Of a DNA stretch of 10,654 bases, positions 1-5,684 are shown piece by piece. The DNA is from Solirubrobacterales bacterium. Its GTDB lineage: Bacteria > Actinomycetota > Thermoleophilia > Solirubrobacterales > Solirubrobacteraceae. Location: positions 1 through 10,654 of the forward strand of contig JACDAP010000570.1 of assembly GCA_013695395.1 (NCBI GenBank). The letters run 5' to 3'. Both the position numbers and the translations under genes were made by a program. Positions within the stretch are counted from its first letter, which is position 1; the number at the start of each line of letters is the position of its first letter. The notes under the pieces are model-generated. The model searched no databases. It saw only the letters and a program-made list of their open reading frames with translations, and had not been told where the DNA came from.

Positions 1-1
1 C

Positions 2-886
2 CCGGCAGATCTCACCCTCGCCAGGCTGGCGGCCGCTCAGCATGGCCGGGTGGCGACCTGGCAGCTCCGCGGCTACGTCTCCGAGGACGAGCTACGCCGA
101 CGCGTCGCCTCAGGCGCGCTCCACCGCGAGCATCGCGGCGTCTACGCGGTCGGACATCCCGGATGCCCGCCGGACGCGAAGCGGATGGCCGCCGTCCTGG
201 CCTGTGCTCCCCACGCCGTGCTCTCTTTTCGCGCCCTGTGTCACCACCTCGATCTGCTCCGAGGTGAAGGTCCCCGCCTCGTCGATGTGACCGTGAGCGG
301 CCGGGGCCGCGCCGGCCACCCGGGGATCCGCCTGCACCGCCCGCACCGCCTCACACGAGGAGAGGTAACCGTCGTCCGCGGGATTCCGTGCACCACGGTC
401 GAACGGCTGCTCGTGGACATGGCGGCGACCGCGACCCCCACCGAGCTCGCCACGCTCGTCCACCGGGCCCAGGTTCGCAACCTTCTGGACACGGGGCACC
501 TGGCTGTGCAGCTCGATCGACGAGCCAAGGGCATCCCGCAGCTGCGTGAGCTCATCGAACCCAGCGGCCCTGACCCCCGCGAGGAGTTCGAGAAGCGCTT
601 CCACCGGTTCGTCCGGGCCGGTCCCTGGCCGGCCTACGCCCCGAACGTCAAGCTCGAGACTCCCCACGGTCCGCTCCTGCTCGACGCCTACTGGAGCGAG
701 TTCGGCTTCGGCGTCGAGCTCGACTCCTGGGCTCACCACCAGGACCGGGACGCGTTCGAGCGCGACCGGCAACGCGTCTTCGCCGCCGATGCCATCGGGA
801 TCGACGTCAAACGCGTGACGTGGCGGATGCTCGTGGCCTCCTCGATGCTCGCGAGCCTGCTCGACCGCCGGCTGCTCCCTCAGTGA
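2..886 (+). CDS. AbiEi-like N-terminal domain fused to DUF559/Vsr-like nuclease domain (5' partial)
   Basis: The frame is open to the left edge. The first plausible start in it is a GTG at 50, but the 16 codons before it (reading LARLAAAQHGR just before VATWQL) already fit the usual N-terminal helix of this family, so the true start is probably outside the window. Numbering from the GTG, residues 1-35 are the AbiEi-antitoxin-like winged-helix region, with LRRRVASGAL and HRGVYAVGHP. Residues 40-125 match the usual middle part. Residues 175-262 form a DUF559 (Vsr/PD-(D/E)XK-like) domain: D212 in LLLDAYW, E223 and D225 in GVELDSWAHH, D239-R240 in FERDRQRV, and VTWRML. Such fusions are frequent, multicopy and uncharacterised in Thermoleophilia. 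A DNA-binding or nuclease role is inferred from the family. No AbiEii-type toxin gene lies downstream, and the left neighbour is not visible. The stop is TGA at 884-886. Confidence 0.8.
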   Translation, partial: PADLTLARLAAAQHGRVATWQLRGYVSEDELRRRVASGALHREHRGVYAVGHPGCPPDAKRMAAVLACAPHAVLSFRALCHHLDLLRGEGPRLVDVTVSGRGRAGHPGIRLHRPHRLTRGEVTVVRGIPCTTVERLLVDMAATATPTELATLVHRAQVRNLLDTGHLAVQLDRRAKGIPQLRELIEPSGPDPREEFEKRFHRFVRAGPWPAYAPNVKLETPHGPLLLDAYWSEFGFGVELDSWAHHQDRDAFERDRQRVFAADAIGIDVKRVTWRMLVASSMLASLLDRRLLPQ

Positions 887-891
887 GGCGC

Positions 892-932
892 CGGGCGATC
901 GTTCCCGTCACGGTGACGGGAAAGCTCGCCCG
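892..932. terminator. Convergent-gene hairpin, probable bidirectional terminator
   Basis: A 9-bp perfect stem (TTCCCGTCA at 902-910 with TGACGGGAA at 914-922, CGG loop) is nested in a 7-bp outer stem (CGGGCGA at 892-898 with TCGCCCG at 926-932). A symmetrical 3x3 internal loop separates the two stems. The hairpin lies between the TGA of the AbiEi-like gene (886) and the stop of the metallophosphoesterase gene (960, minus strand), so it could end transcripts from both sides. There is no U-tract, as is common for high-GC actinobacteria. Terminator function is inferred from structure and position. Confidence 0.65.
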
Positions 933-959
933 ACATGGCCGTGCAGGCGCAACGACCGC

Positions 960-1619
960 TCAGCGCGCTCGAAGCTCGAACAGCACCACCGGGTCCGGCC
1001 GCAGCCGGTAGGCGAGGTCGACGGCGGCGACGTTCGCGAGCGTCATTCCGTCCCGCTCCCAGTTGCCCCGGTCCTCGTGGATGTGACCGAAGAGGGCGAG
1101 CTGCGGGCGCACCCGGTCGATGAGTTCGAGCTGGGCGGCCGAGCCGACCCGTGGGCCGCGGCTGGTCTGGTCGCCGTAGCCGGATGGCGGGCCGTGGATG
1201 AGCAGGACGTCGGCGTCGCCGGGACACCGTGAGAACCGCTCGCGCAAGAACGTCTCCTCAGCGTCCTCCTGTGGCGCGTTGAAGGCCCAGTCGAAGAACC
1301 ACGGGCTCCAGGGCGAGCCGAAGATCCGCAGGCCCGCGGCCGTCGCGGCCGTGTCCTGCAGGTAGGTCCAGCGCAGCCCGTCCGGGAGCAGCCCGGGGGC
1401 CTGCTCGAAGACGAAGTCGTGGTTGCCGGCGATCCCGACGACCTCGGCGGCGGGCACCTCTTCGAGCCACCGCCGGAACGGGCCGTCGAGCCAGGCCGCC
1501 TGCCGCTCGTGGCTGTGGTCGTCAGCCGGCGTGAGATCACCGCCGAGCAGGAGCACGTCACAGGCCGGCACCGCCGGGAGGAAGCCGTGGAGGTCCGCGA
1601 CGGCGGCCACCGTGGTCAT
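960..1619 (-). CDS. MPPED/239AB-like metallophosphoesterase
   Basis: This 219-residue protein belongs to the calcineurin-like metallophosphoesterases. The metal-binding motifs appear in order: D9-L-H11, G26-G-D28, G65-N-H-D68, H142 in IHGPPSGYGD and G178-H-I-H181-E-D. The HGPP..G.GD block, followed by an RPQLALFGHIHED segment, resembles the MPPED1/MPPED2 (239AB) subgroup of small cytosolic phosphodiesterases, so a dinuclear-metal phosphodiesterase or phosphatase is likely. The substrate cannot be read from the sequence. No signal peptide is visible. The ATG at 1619-1617 overlaps the TGA of the upstream decarboxylase by 4 bp (ATGA), which implies translational coupling as the last gene of the prfB operon. 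All key metal ligands are present. The short length means little beyond the catalytic core. Confidence 0.88.
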   Translation of the reverse strand: MTTVAAVADLHGFLPAVPACDVLLLGGDLTPADDHSHERQAAWLDGPFRRWLEEVPAAEVVGIAGNHDFVFEQAPGLLPDGLRWTYLQDTAATAAGLRIFGSPWSPWFFDWAFNAPQEDAEETFLRERFSRCPGDADVLLIHGPPSGYGDQTSRGPRVGSAAQLELIDRVRPQLALFGHIHEDRGNWERDGMTLANVAAVDLAYRLRPDPVVLFELRAR

Positions 1620-3088
1620 CGCACGAGCACGTTGACCGTTGCGAAGTCGGGATCGCTCGCCCCGTGCAGCCGGGCGCCGGTCGCGACGAGCTCGTGCAGG
1701 TACTCGACGATCTCCGCGGTGATCTCCTCCCCCGGGAGCAACGCGGGAATGCCCGGCGGGTACCCGGCGATCGACTCGCAGGAGATCCGCCCGACCGCGT
1801 CCGCCGCGGCCACGACCTCGGCGGCGCCGAGGAACGCCTCGCGCGGGGAGACGACGGTCTGCTGTGTCCGCGAGGCGGGCGGGGCGATGACCGGTCGGGT
1901 CGTGCCCGGCTGCATGATCCGCTTGGCGGTCTCGTCGATGTCCCCGGCCACCCGTTCGAGTGCCTGCGGGTCCTCGGCGATCCCGCAGATCAGCACCAGA
2001 GTCGCCTGGGTGGCGAGCTCGGGCTGCACGTCGTAGGCGCTGCGGAGTGCCTCGGATACCTCGTAGCCGGTCCGGCCGAGGCCGGTCACGTCGAGCACGA
2101 TCCGCAGCGGATCCCAGTCGGTCACCCCGGGCCGGCCGACCTGCTCGGGGCCGACCACCCGCAGCCCGTCCACGCCGGAGAGCTTCTTCCGCGTGCGGTG
2201 GATCGCCGCGAGCGTCTCGTGGATGAGCGCCTCCCCGTGCACCGCGAGCTGGCGGCGCGTCGCGTCAAGCGAGGCCAGCAGCAGCGAGCTCGGCGAGGTC
2301 GTCCGCAGCAGGCGGAGCATCCGGTCCACCGTCTCCGTCTTCACCCACCCACTGTGGCCGACGTGGAGCATCGCGCTCTGGGTGAGCGAGCCCGCCATCT
2401 TGTGGACGCTCGTGAGCGCCGCGTCGGCCCCGAGCTGGAGCGCGCCCGCGGGCAGGTCGGGGTGGAAGCCGAAGTGCGGCCCCCACGACTGGTCGACGAC
2501 GAGCGCGGCGCCGAACGCGTGCGCCACCTCGGCGCAGCCGGCCACGTCGGCGACCATGCCGTAGTAGGTCGGGGAGACCATGAAGACGGCACGCGCGTCC
2601 GGGTTCGCCTCGAGCATCGCGCGCAGGTCCTCCGGCGTGATCCCGTGGGCCATGCCGAGCGTGCCGTCGTACGCGGGAGCGACGAACACCGGCTGCCCGC
2701 CGCTGAGCACGAGCCCGTCGACCAGGGACGCGTGCGAGTTCCGCTGCGCGACGACCTTCGTGCCGAGCGGCGCCAGGGCGAGGCAGAGCGCGTGGTTGCC
2801 CTGGGTGGCCCCGTTCGTCAGGAACCAGGTCCGCGCCGCTCCGTAGGCGTCGGCCGCGAGCCCTTCGGCCCGTTGGTAGGCGGTCGGTGCCTCGCCGAGG
2901 TCGACGCCGTGGATGTCCTGGGGGATGTCGAGGGCGAGCGCCCGGTCACCGAGTGCGGAGCGCAGCCCCGGGTCGGCCCCCGGGCCGCCCTTGTGTCCGG
3001 GCACGTGGAAGCGCCCCGAGCCACGGAAGCCGTAGGCGACCAGGGCGTCGAGGTAGGGCGCAGTCGGCTGGGCGGCACCGAAGGGCAT
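1616..3088 (-). CDS. Orn/Lys/Arg decarboxylase family protein (PLP-dependent, SpeA-like)
   Basis: This 490-residue cytosolic PLP enzyme is of the fold-type I basic amino-acid decarboxylase family. Such enzymes decarboxylate arginine, lysine or ornithine to agmatine, cadaverine or putrescine. Visible hallmarks are: the N-terminal FHVPGHKGG (27-35); GATQGN (93-98), a phosphate-binding loop; H119 in NSHAS, the expected ring-stacking His; D199 in VVDQSWGPH, the pyridine-N Asp; and SVHK with K230 as the PLP-binding lysine. The C-terminal signature YPPGIPALLPGE is also present. Length and lack of an N-terminal receiver-like wing domain match the compact Bacillus SpeA/Cad type rather than the ~700-residue enterobacterial type. 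Substrate choice cannot be decided from motifs. The ATG at 3088 begins 2 bp after the prfB stop, and the stop overlaps the phosphoesterase start, so it is the middle gene of a three-gene operon. Confidence 0.9.
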   Translation of the reverse strand: MPFGAAQPTAPYLDALVAYGFRGSGRFHVPGHKGGPGADPGLRSALGDRALALDIPQDIHGVDLGEAPTAYQRAEGLAADAYGAARTWFLTNGATQGNHALCLALAPLGTKVVAQRNSHASLVDGLVLSGGQPVFVAPAYDGTLGMAHGITPEDLRAMLEANPDARAVFMVSPTYYGMVADVAGCAEVAHAFGAALVVDQSWGPHFGFHPDLPAGALQLGADAALTSVHKMAGSLTQSAMLHVGHSGWVKTETVDRMLRLLRTTSPSSLLLASLDATRRQLAVHGEALIHETLAAIHRTRKKLSGVDGLRVVGPEQVGRPGVTDWDPLRIVLDVTGLGRTGYEVSEALRSAYDVQPELATQATLVLICGIAEDPQALERVAGDIDETAKRIMQPGTTRPVIAPPASRTQQTVVSPREAFLGAAEVVAAADAVGRISCESIAGYPPGIPALLPGEEITAEIVEYLHELVATGARLHGASDPDFATVNVLVR

Positions 3089-3090
3089 TC

Positions 3091-4218
3091 CTACTCCGCC
3101 GCCTCGGCGCGCTCGGCCGCCTCGCGCAGCAGCTCGGCCCGCACGAAGCCGTCGAGCTCCCCGTCGAGGACCCGCGAGGCGTCGCCGACCTCGTGGTTGG
3201 TCCGGTGGTCCTTGACCATCGTGTAGGGATGCAGCACGTAGGAGCGGATCTGGGAGCCGAAGTCGACCGCCTGCACCCCGCCCTTCTCCTTCGCGATCAG
3301 CTCTTCGCGCTCACGCTCACGCCGCTCGACCAGCTTGGAGACGAGCATCTTCATCGCGGTGATCCGGTTCGCCGACTGGGAGCGCTCGTTCTGGCACTGC
3401 ACGACCGTGTTCGTCGGGACGTGCGTGATGCGGACCGCGGAGTCGGTCTTGTTGACGTGCTGGCCGCCGGCGCCGGAGGCCCGGTAGGTGTCCACGCGCA
3501 GGTCGTCGTCGCTGACCTCGATCGCTCCCTCGTCCTCGATCACCGGCGCGACCTCGAGCCCCGCGAACGAGGTCTGCCGCCGGTTGGCGGAGTCGAACGG
3601 GGAGAGCCGCACCAGGCGGTGCACGCCCTTCTCGGCGCCGAAGAGCCCGTAGGCGTTCTCGCCGCTGGCCCGGAAGGTCGCGGACTTGACGCCGGCCTCG
3701 TCGCCGTCGGAGGCCTCGAGCAGCTCCACCTTGAAGCCCCGCTTCTCGGCCCACAGCATCTCCATGCGCAGCACCATCTCGGCCCAGTCTTGCGCATCGG
3801 TGCCGCCCGCTCCCGCGTTCACGGTCACGAGCGCGTCGCCGCCGTCGTAGGTGCCGGAGAAGAGGCGCTCCTCCTCCAGGACGACGAGCCGGTCCTCGAT
3901 CGAGGTGAACGCCTCGAGCAGCTCCCCCTCGAGCTCGGGGTCCTCGGAGGCGAGCTCGGCCAGTCCGTCGAGATCAGCCACGTCGGTCTCGAGCGAGCGG
4001 AATCGCTCCAGCCGCCGGGCGGCACGCGCCTGTTCCTCGGAGAGCTTGCGCGCCTGCGCCGGGTCGTCCCAGAAGTCCGGGGCGCCCATCATCGCCTCGA
4101 GGTCGGCGACGCGGGCGCCGAGCGCCTCGACGTCGACGCCCTGCCGGTTCACGCGCCAGGACTCGCGAATGGCGGTGATGCGCTCGGGGATGGGCCGGTC
4201 GTCGGGGGCGGTGCTCAT
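3091..4218 (-). CDS. prfB: Peptide chain release factor 2 (RF2)
   Basis: RF2 recognises UGA and UAA in the ribosomal A site and triggers release of the finished peptide. With the ATG at 4218 the protein has 375 residues, the usual length. Residues 1-115 form the helical N-terminal domain (FWDDPAQARKLSEE). The stop-codon recognition motif SPF is at 206-208 in VRLSPFDSANRRQTSF. The GGQ catalytic loop is at 251-253 in ASGAGGQHVNKTDSAVRITH; the Gln is the known PrmC methylation site. The frame is continuous from the ATG, so the programmed +1 frameshift with internal UGA seen in E. coli prfB is absent. An in-frame ATG at 4245 has a purine-rich stretch before it, but the family start fits 4218 better. 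The gene ends in TAG, which RF1 and not RF2 reads. It heads an operon with the decarboxylase and the phosphoesterase. A -10-like TACCCT lies 9 nt upstream, within the divergent palindrome. Confidence 0.96.
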   Translation of the reverse strand: MSTAPDDRPIPERITAIRESWRVNRQGVDVEALGARVADLEAMMGAPDFWDDPAQARKLSEEQARAARRLERFRSLETDVADLDGLAELASEDPELEGELLEAFTSIEDRLVVLEEERLFSGTYDGGDALVTVNAGAGGTDAQDWAEMVLRMEMLWAEKRGFKVELLEASDGDEAGVKSATFRASGENAYGLFGAEKGVHRLVRLSPFDSANRRQTSFAGLEVAPVIEDEGAIEVSDDDLRVDTYRASGAGGQHVNKTDSAVRITHVPTNTVVQCQNERSQSANRITAMKMLVSKLVERREREREELIAKEKGGVQAVDFGSQIRSYVLHPYTMVKDHRTNHEVGDASRVLDGELDGFVRAELLREAAERAEAAE

Positions 4219-4717
4219 GCGCGCTCGAGGGTACCCTCGGGTCATCGCCAACCCCCTGCTCCTCCCGCCCCGCCTGCTCTTCCGCGCGCTCGACGACCTG
4301 CACCAGATCGCCCTGGCGGCCCGAGACATCGGCCCGCGTCTCTCCACCCTGCAGGACCGGGCGGACTCGATCGAGGAACAGCTCGGCGAGGCGATCGACA
4401 TCGCCCGCCAGATCGAGGAGCGCGGCCGCGAGGCGATCGAGATGGCCGAGCGGATCGACACCCGGGCGCAGGCGGTGCTCGACCTCGCCGACCGGGTCGA
4501 CGAGCGCGCCTCGGAGATCATGGCCGAGGCGCACACCATCCAGCTGACCGCGGCGGAGCTGGCGCTGCGGGGCGGCCAGGTCGCCGAGGCGCTCCCGCTG
4601 CTCCAGCGGGCGCTCGAGATCGCCGAGCCGCTGGACGGAACCGTGGAGCGGCTCGGGCGCCTTGTGGACCGGCTGCCCGGCGGGGTCCGTGCGCCGCGCC
4701 CGCCACGCGCTCCCTGA
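4217..4717 (+). CDS. Unrecognised small alpha-helical protein (apolipoprotein/coiled-coil-like)
   Basis: I do not recognise this 166-residue protein. After a proline-rich start (NPLLLPPRLLFRALDDL), residues from about 30 to 155 are predicted by eye to be almost continuous amphipathic helix. Acidic and basic residues alternate with Ile/Leu/Ala at regular spacing (RADSIEEQ, IARQIEERG, AIEMAERIDTRAQ, LDLADRVDERAS). This pattern resembles apolipoprotein-like or coiled-coil proteins. No transmembrane segment or signal peptide is seen. The tail is Pro/Arg-rich. High third-position GC and the helical periodicity argue that it is a true gene. The only in-frame ATG near the start (4217) overlaps the prfB start codon by 2 bp on the opposite strand. 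The first residues, RARGYPRV, are encoded by the palindrome and look non-conserved, so the real start may be slightly downstream at a non-standard codon such as ATC at 4244. The deacetylase gene starts 25 bp after its stop, so the two may be co-transcribed. Confidence 0.7.
   Translation: MRARGYPRVIANPLLLPPRLLFRALDDLHQIALAARDIGPRLSTLQDRADSIEEQLGEAIDIARQIEERGREAIEMAERIDTRAQAVLDLADRVDERASEIMAEAHTIQLTAAELALRGGQVAEALPLLQRALEIAEPLDGTVERLGRLVDRLPGGVRAPRPPRAP
4226..4239. promoter_or_regulatory. 14-bp palindrome with symmetric -10-like TACCCT, divergent prfB promoter region
   Basis: CGAGGGTACCCTCG is a perfect palindrome just upstream of prfB (minus strand) and at the start of the divergent helical-protein gene. 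Because it is self-complementary it presents TACCCT (a TANNNT -10 match) on both strands. On the minus strand this ends 9 nt before the prfB ATG. On the plus strand it is followed after 6 nt by ATC at 4244. There is no convincing -35 on either side. It may be a pair of divergent -10 elements, an operator, or both. Function is inferred. Confidence 0.4.
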
Positions 4718-4742
4718 GCCTCCGCGCCGTACCCCACCTGCG

Positions 4743-5639
4743 ATGCGCGTCTGGTCCCACGCCGACTTCGACTTCCCCCTCCCGCCCGGCCACAAGTACC
4801 CGCTGGGCAAGTACCGGCTGCTGCGCGCAGAAGCGATCGCCGAGGGCCACGACGTCGACACCCCCGGCCCGATCAGCTGGGAGGCGCTCCTGCGCGTCCA
4901 CGACCCCCGGCTCGTCCAGGCCATGCGAGCGGGCGAGCTCGACCGGCGCACCGAACGCGTCCTCGGGCTGCCGTGGTCACCCCAGCTCGTCGAGCGCGCA
5001 CGGCGCGGCACGCTCGGCACCCTCCACGCCGCCCGCGACGCCCTGGGCGGCCGCGGCGTCGGGATGATGCTCGGCGGCGGCACCCACCACGCGGGCCGGA
5101 CGAGCGCCCGCGGCTACTGCCTGTTCAACGACCTCGCCGTGGTCACCACGGAGCTCCGGCGGGAGCGACTCGCGCAGCGGGTGCTCGTCGTCGACTGCGA
5201 CGTCCACCAGGGGGACGGCACCGCCGAGCTGCTCACCCCTGACCCGGACGCCTTCACGCTGAGCCTCCAGTGCGAGCGGAACTACCCGTTCAGCCGGATC
5301 CCCTCGGACCTCGACGTCGAGCTTCCCGCCGGGACCGGCGACGACGGCTACCTCGCTGCGCTCGCCGGCGCCCTGACGATCGCCGCGCGCCGGTTCGGCG
5401 TCCCCGACCTGGTCCTCTACCTCGCGGGTGCGGACCCCTGGGAGGGCGACGCCCTCGGCCGCCTCGCACTGACCAAGGCAGGGCTGCGGACCAGGGACGT
5501 CGTCGTCCTCGACCACGCCCGCGCCCGCGGCGTGCCGGTTGTCGTCACGCTCGCGGGCGGGTACCCGCCCGAGCTGCGCGACGGCGTCGAGATCAACGCG
5601 GCGACGCTTGCCGAGACCGCCGCCCGCGTCGGCGGCTGA
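4743..5639 (+). CDS. Histone deacetylase superfamily protein (class IV/HDAC11-like)
   Basis: This 298-residue zinc-dependent deacetylase-fold enzyme contains the expected active site in order. H115-H116 in GGGTHHAGRTSARGYC are the catalytic His pair. D153 and H155 in VVDCDVHQGDGT are Zn ligands, and D151 belongs to the charge relay. D231 in AGADPWEGD is the third Zn ligand, and Y274 in LAGGYP occupies the transition-state Tyr region. The N-terminal FDFPLPPGHKYPLGKYRLL motif and the short length match the class IV-like bacterial branch rather than AcuC or acetylpolyamine amidohydrolases. Bacteria lack true histones in general, so the substrate (acetyl-lysine protein, acetylpolyamine or other) is unknown. 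The ATG at 4743 was chosen because the conserved N-terminus begins there. A -10-like TACCCC lies 7 nt upstream, and no Shine-Dalgarno sequence is seen. It follows the helical-protein gene by 25 bp and converges on the GAF-protein gene, 45 bp away. Confidence 0.9.
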   Translation: MRVWSHADFDFPLPPGHKYPLGKYRLLRAEAIAEGHDVDTPGPISWEALLRVHDPRLVQAMRAGELDRRTERVLGLPWSPQLVERARRGTLGTLHAARDALGGRGVGMMLGGGTHHAGRTSARGYCLFNDLAVVTTELRRERLAQRVLVVDCDVHQGDGTAELLTPDPDAFTLSLQCERNYPFSRIPSDLDVELPAGTGDDGYLAALAGALTIAARRFGVPDLVLYLAGADPWEGDALGRLALTKAGLRTRDVVVLDHARARGVPVVVTLAGGYPPELRDGVEINAATLAETAARVGG

Positions 5640-5684
5640 CCCGCCCGCGTCGCGCTCGACCAGGCCCCCGAGACTGCATCGCCC

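Noticed and set aside
1664..3226. 520-codon plus-strand open frame opposite the decarboxylase
   Set aside because: Antisense shadow of a gene with unambiguous PLP-enzyme motifs. The translation is Arg/Gly/Val/Asp-rich without domains.
3091..4218. Programmed +1 frameshift in prfB
   Set aside because: The frame is continuous from start to stop with no internal UGA and no CUU-UGA slippery site.
4219..4737. N-terminal extension of prfB up to 4737
   Set aside because: The extra residues are Ser/Arg-rich antisense of the helical-protein gene. RF2 similarity begins at the ATG at 4218.
4662..4742. Upstream GTG start at 4662 for the deacetylase
   Set aside because: It would overlap the helical-protein gene with unconserved Arg/Pro-rich sequence. 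The family N-terminus starts at the ATG at 4743.
2887..5067. 726-codon plus-strand open frame across prfB and the deacetylase start
   Set aside because: Overlaps two certain genes in other frames. The composition is typical of a GC-driven spurious frame.
5619..5652. 6-bp hairpin (GCCGCC/GGCGGC) at the deacetylase stop and a 12-bp direct repeat CCGCCCGCGTCG (5620-5631, 5641-5652)
   Set aside because: Short, GC-only and mostly inside coding sequence. Easily expected by chance at this base composition; not strong enough for a terminator or repeat call.
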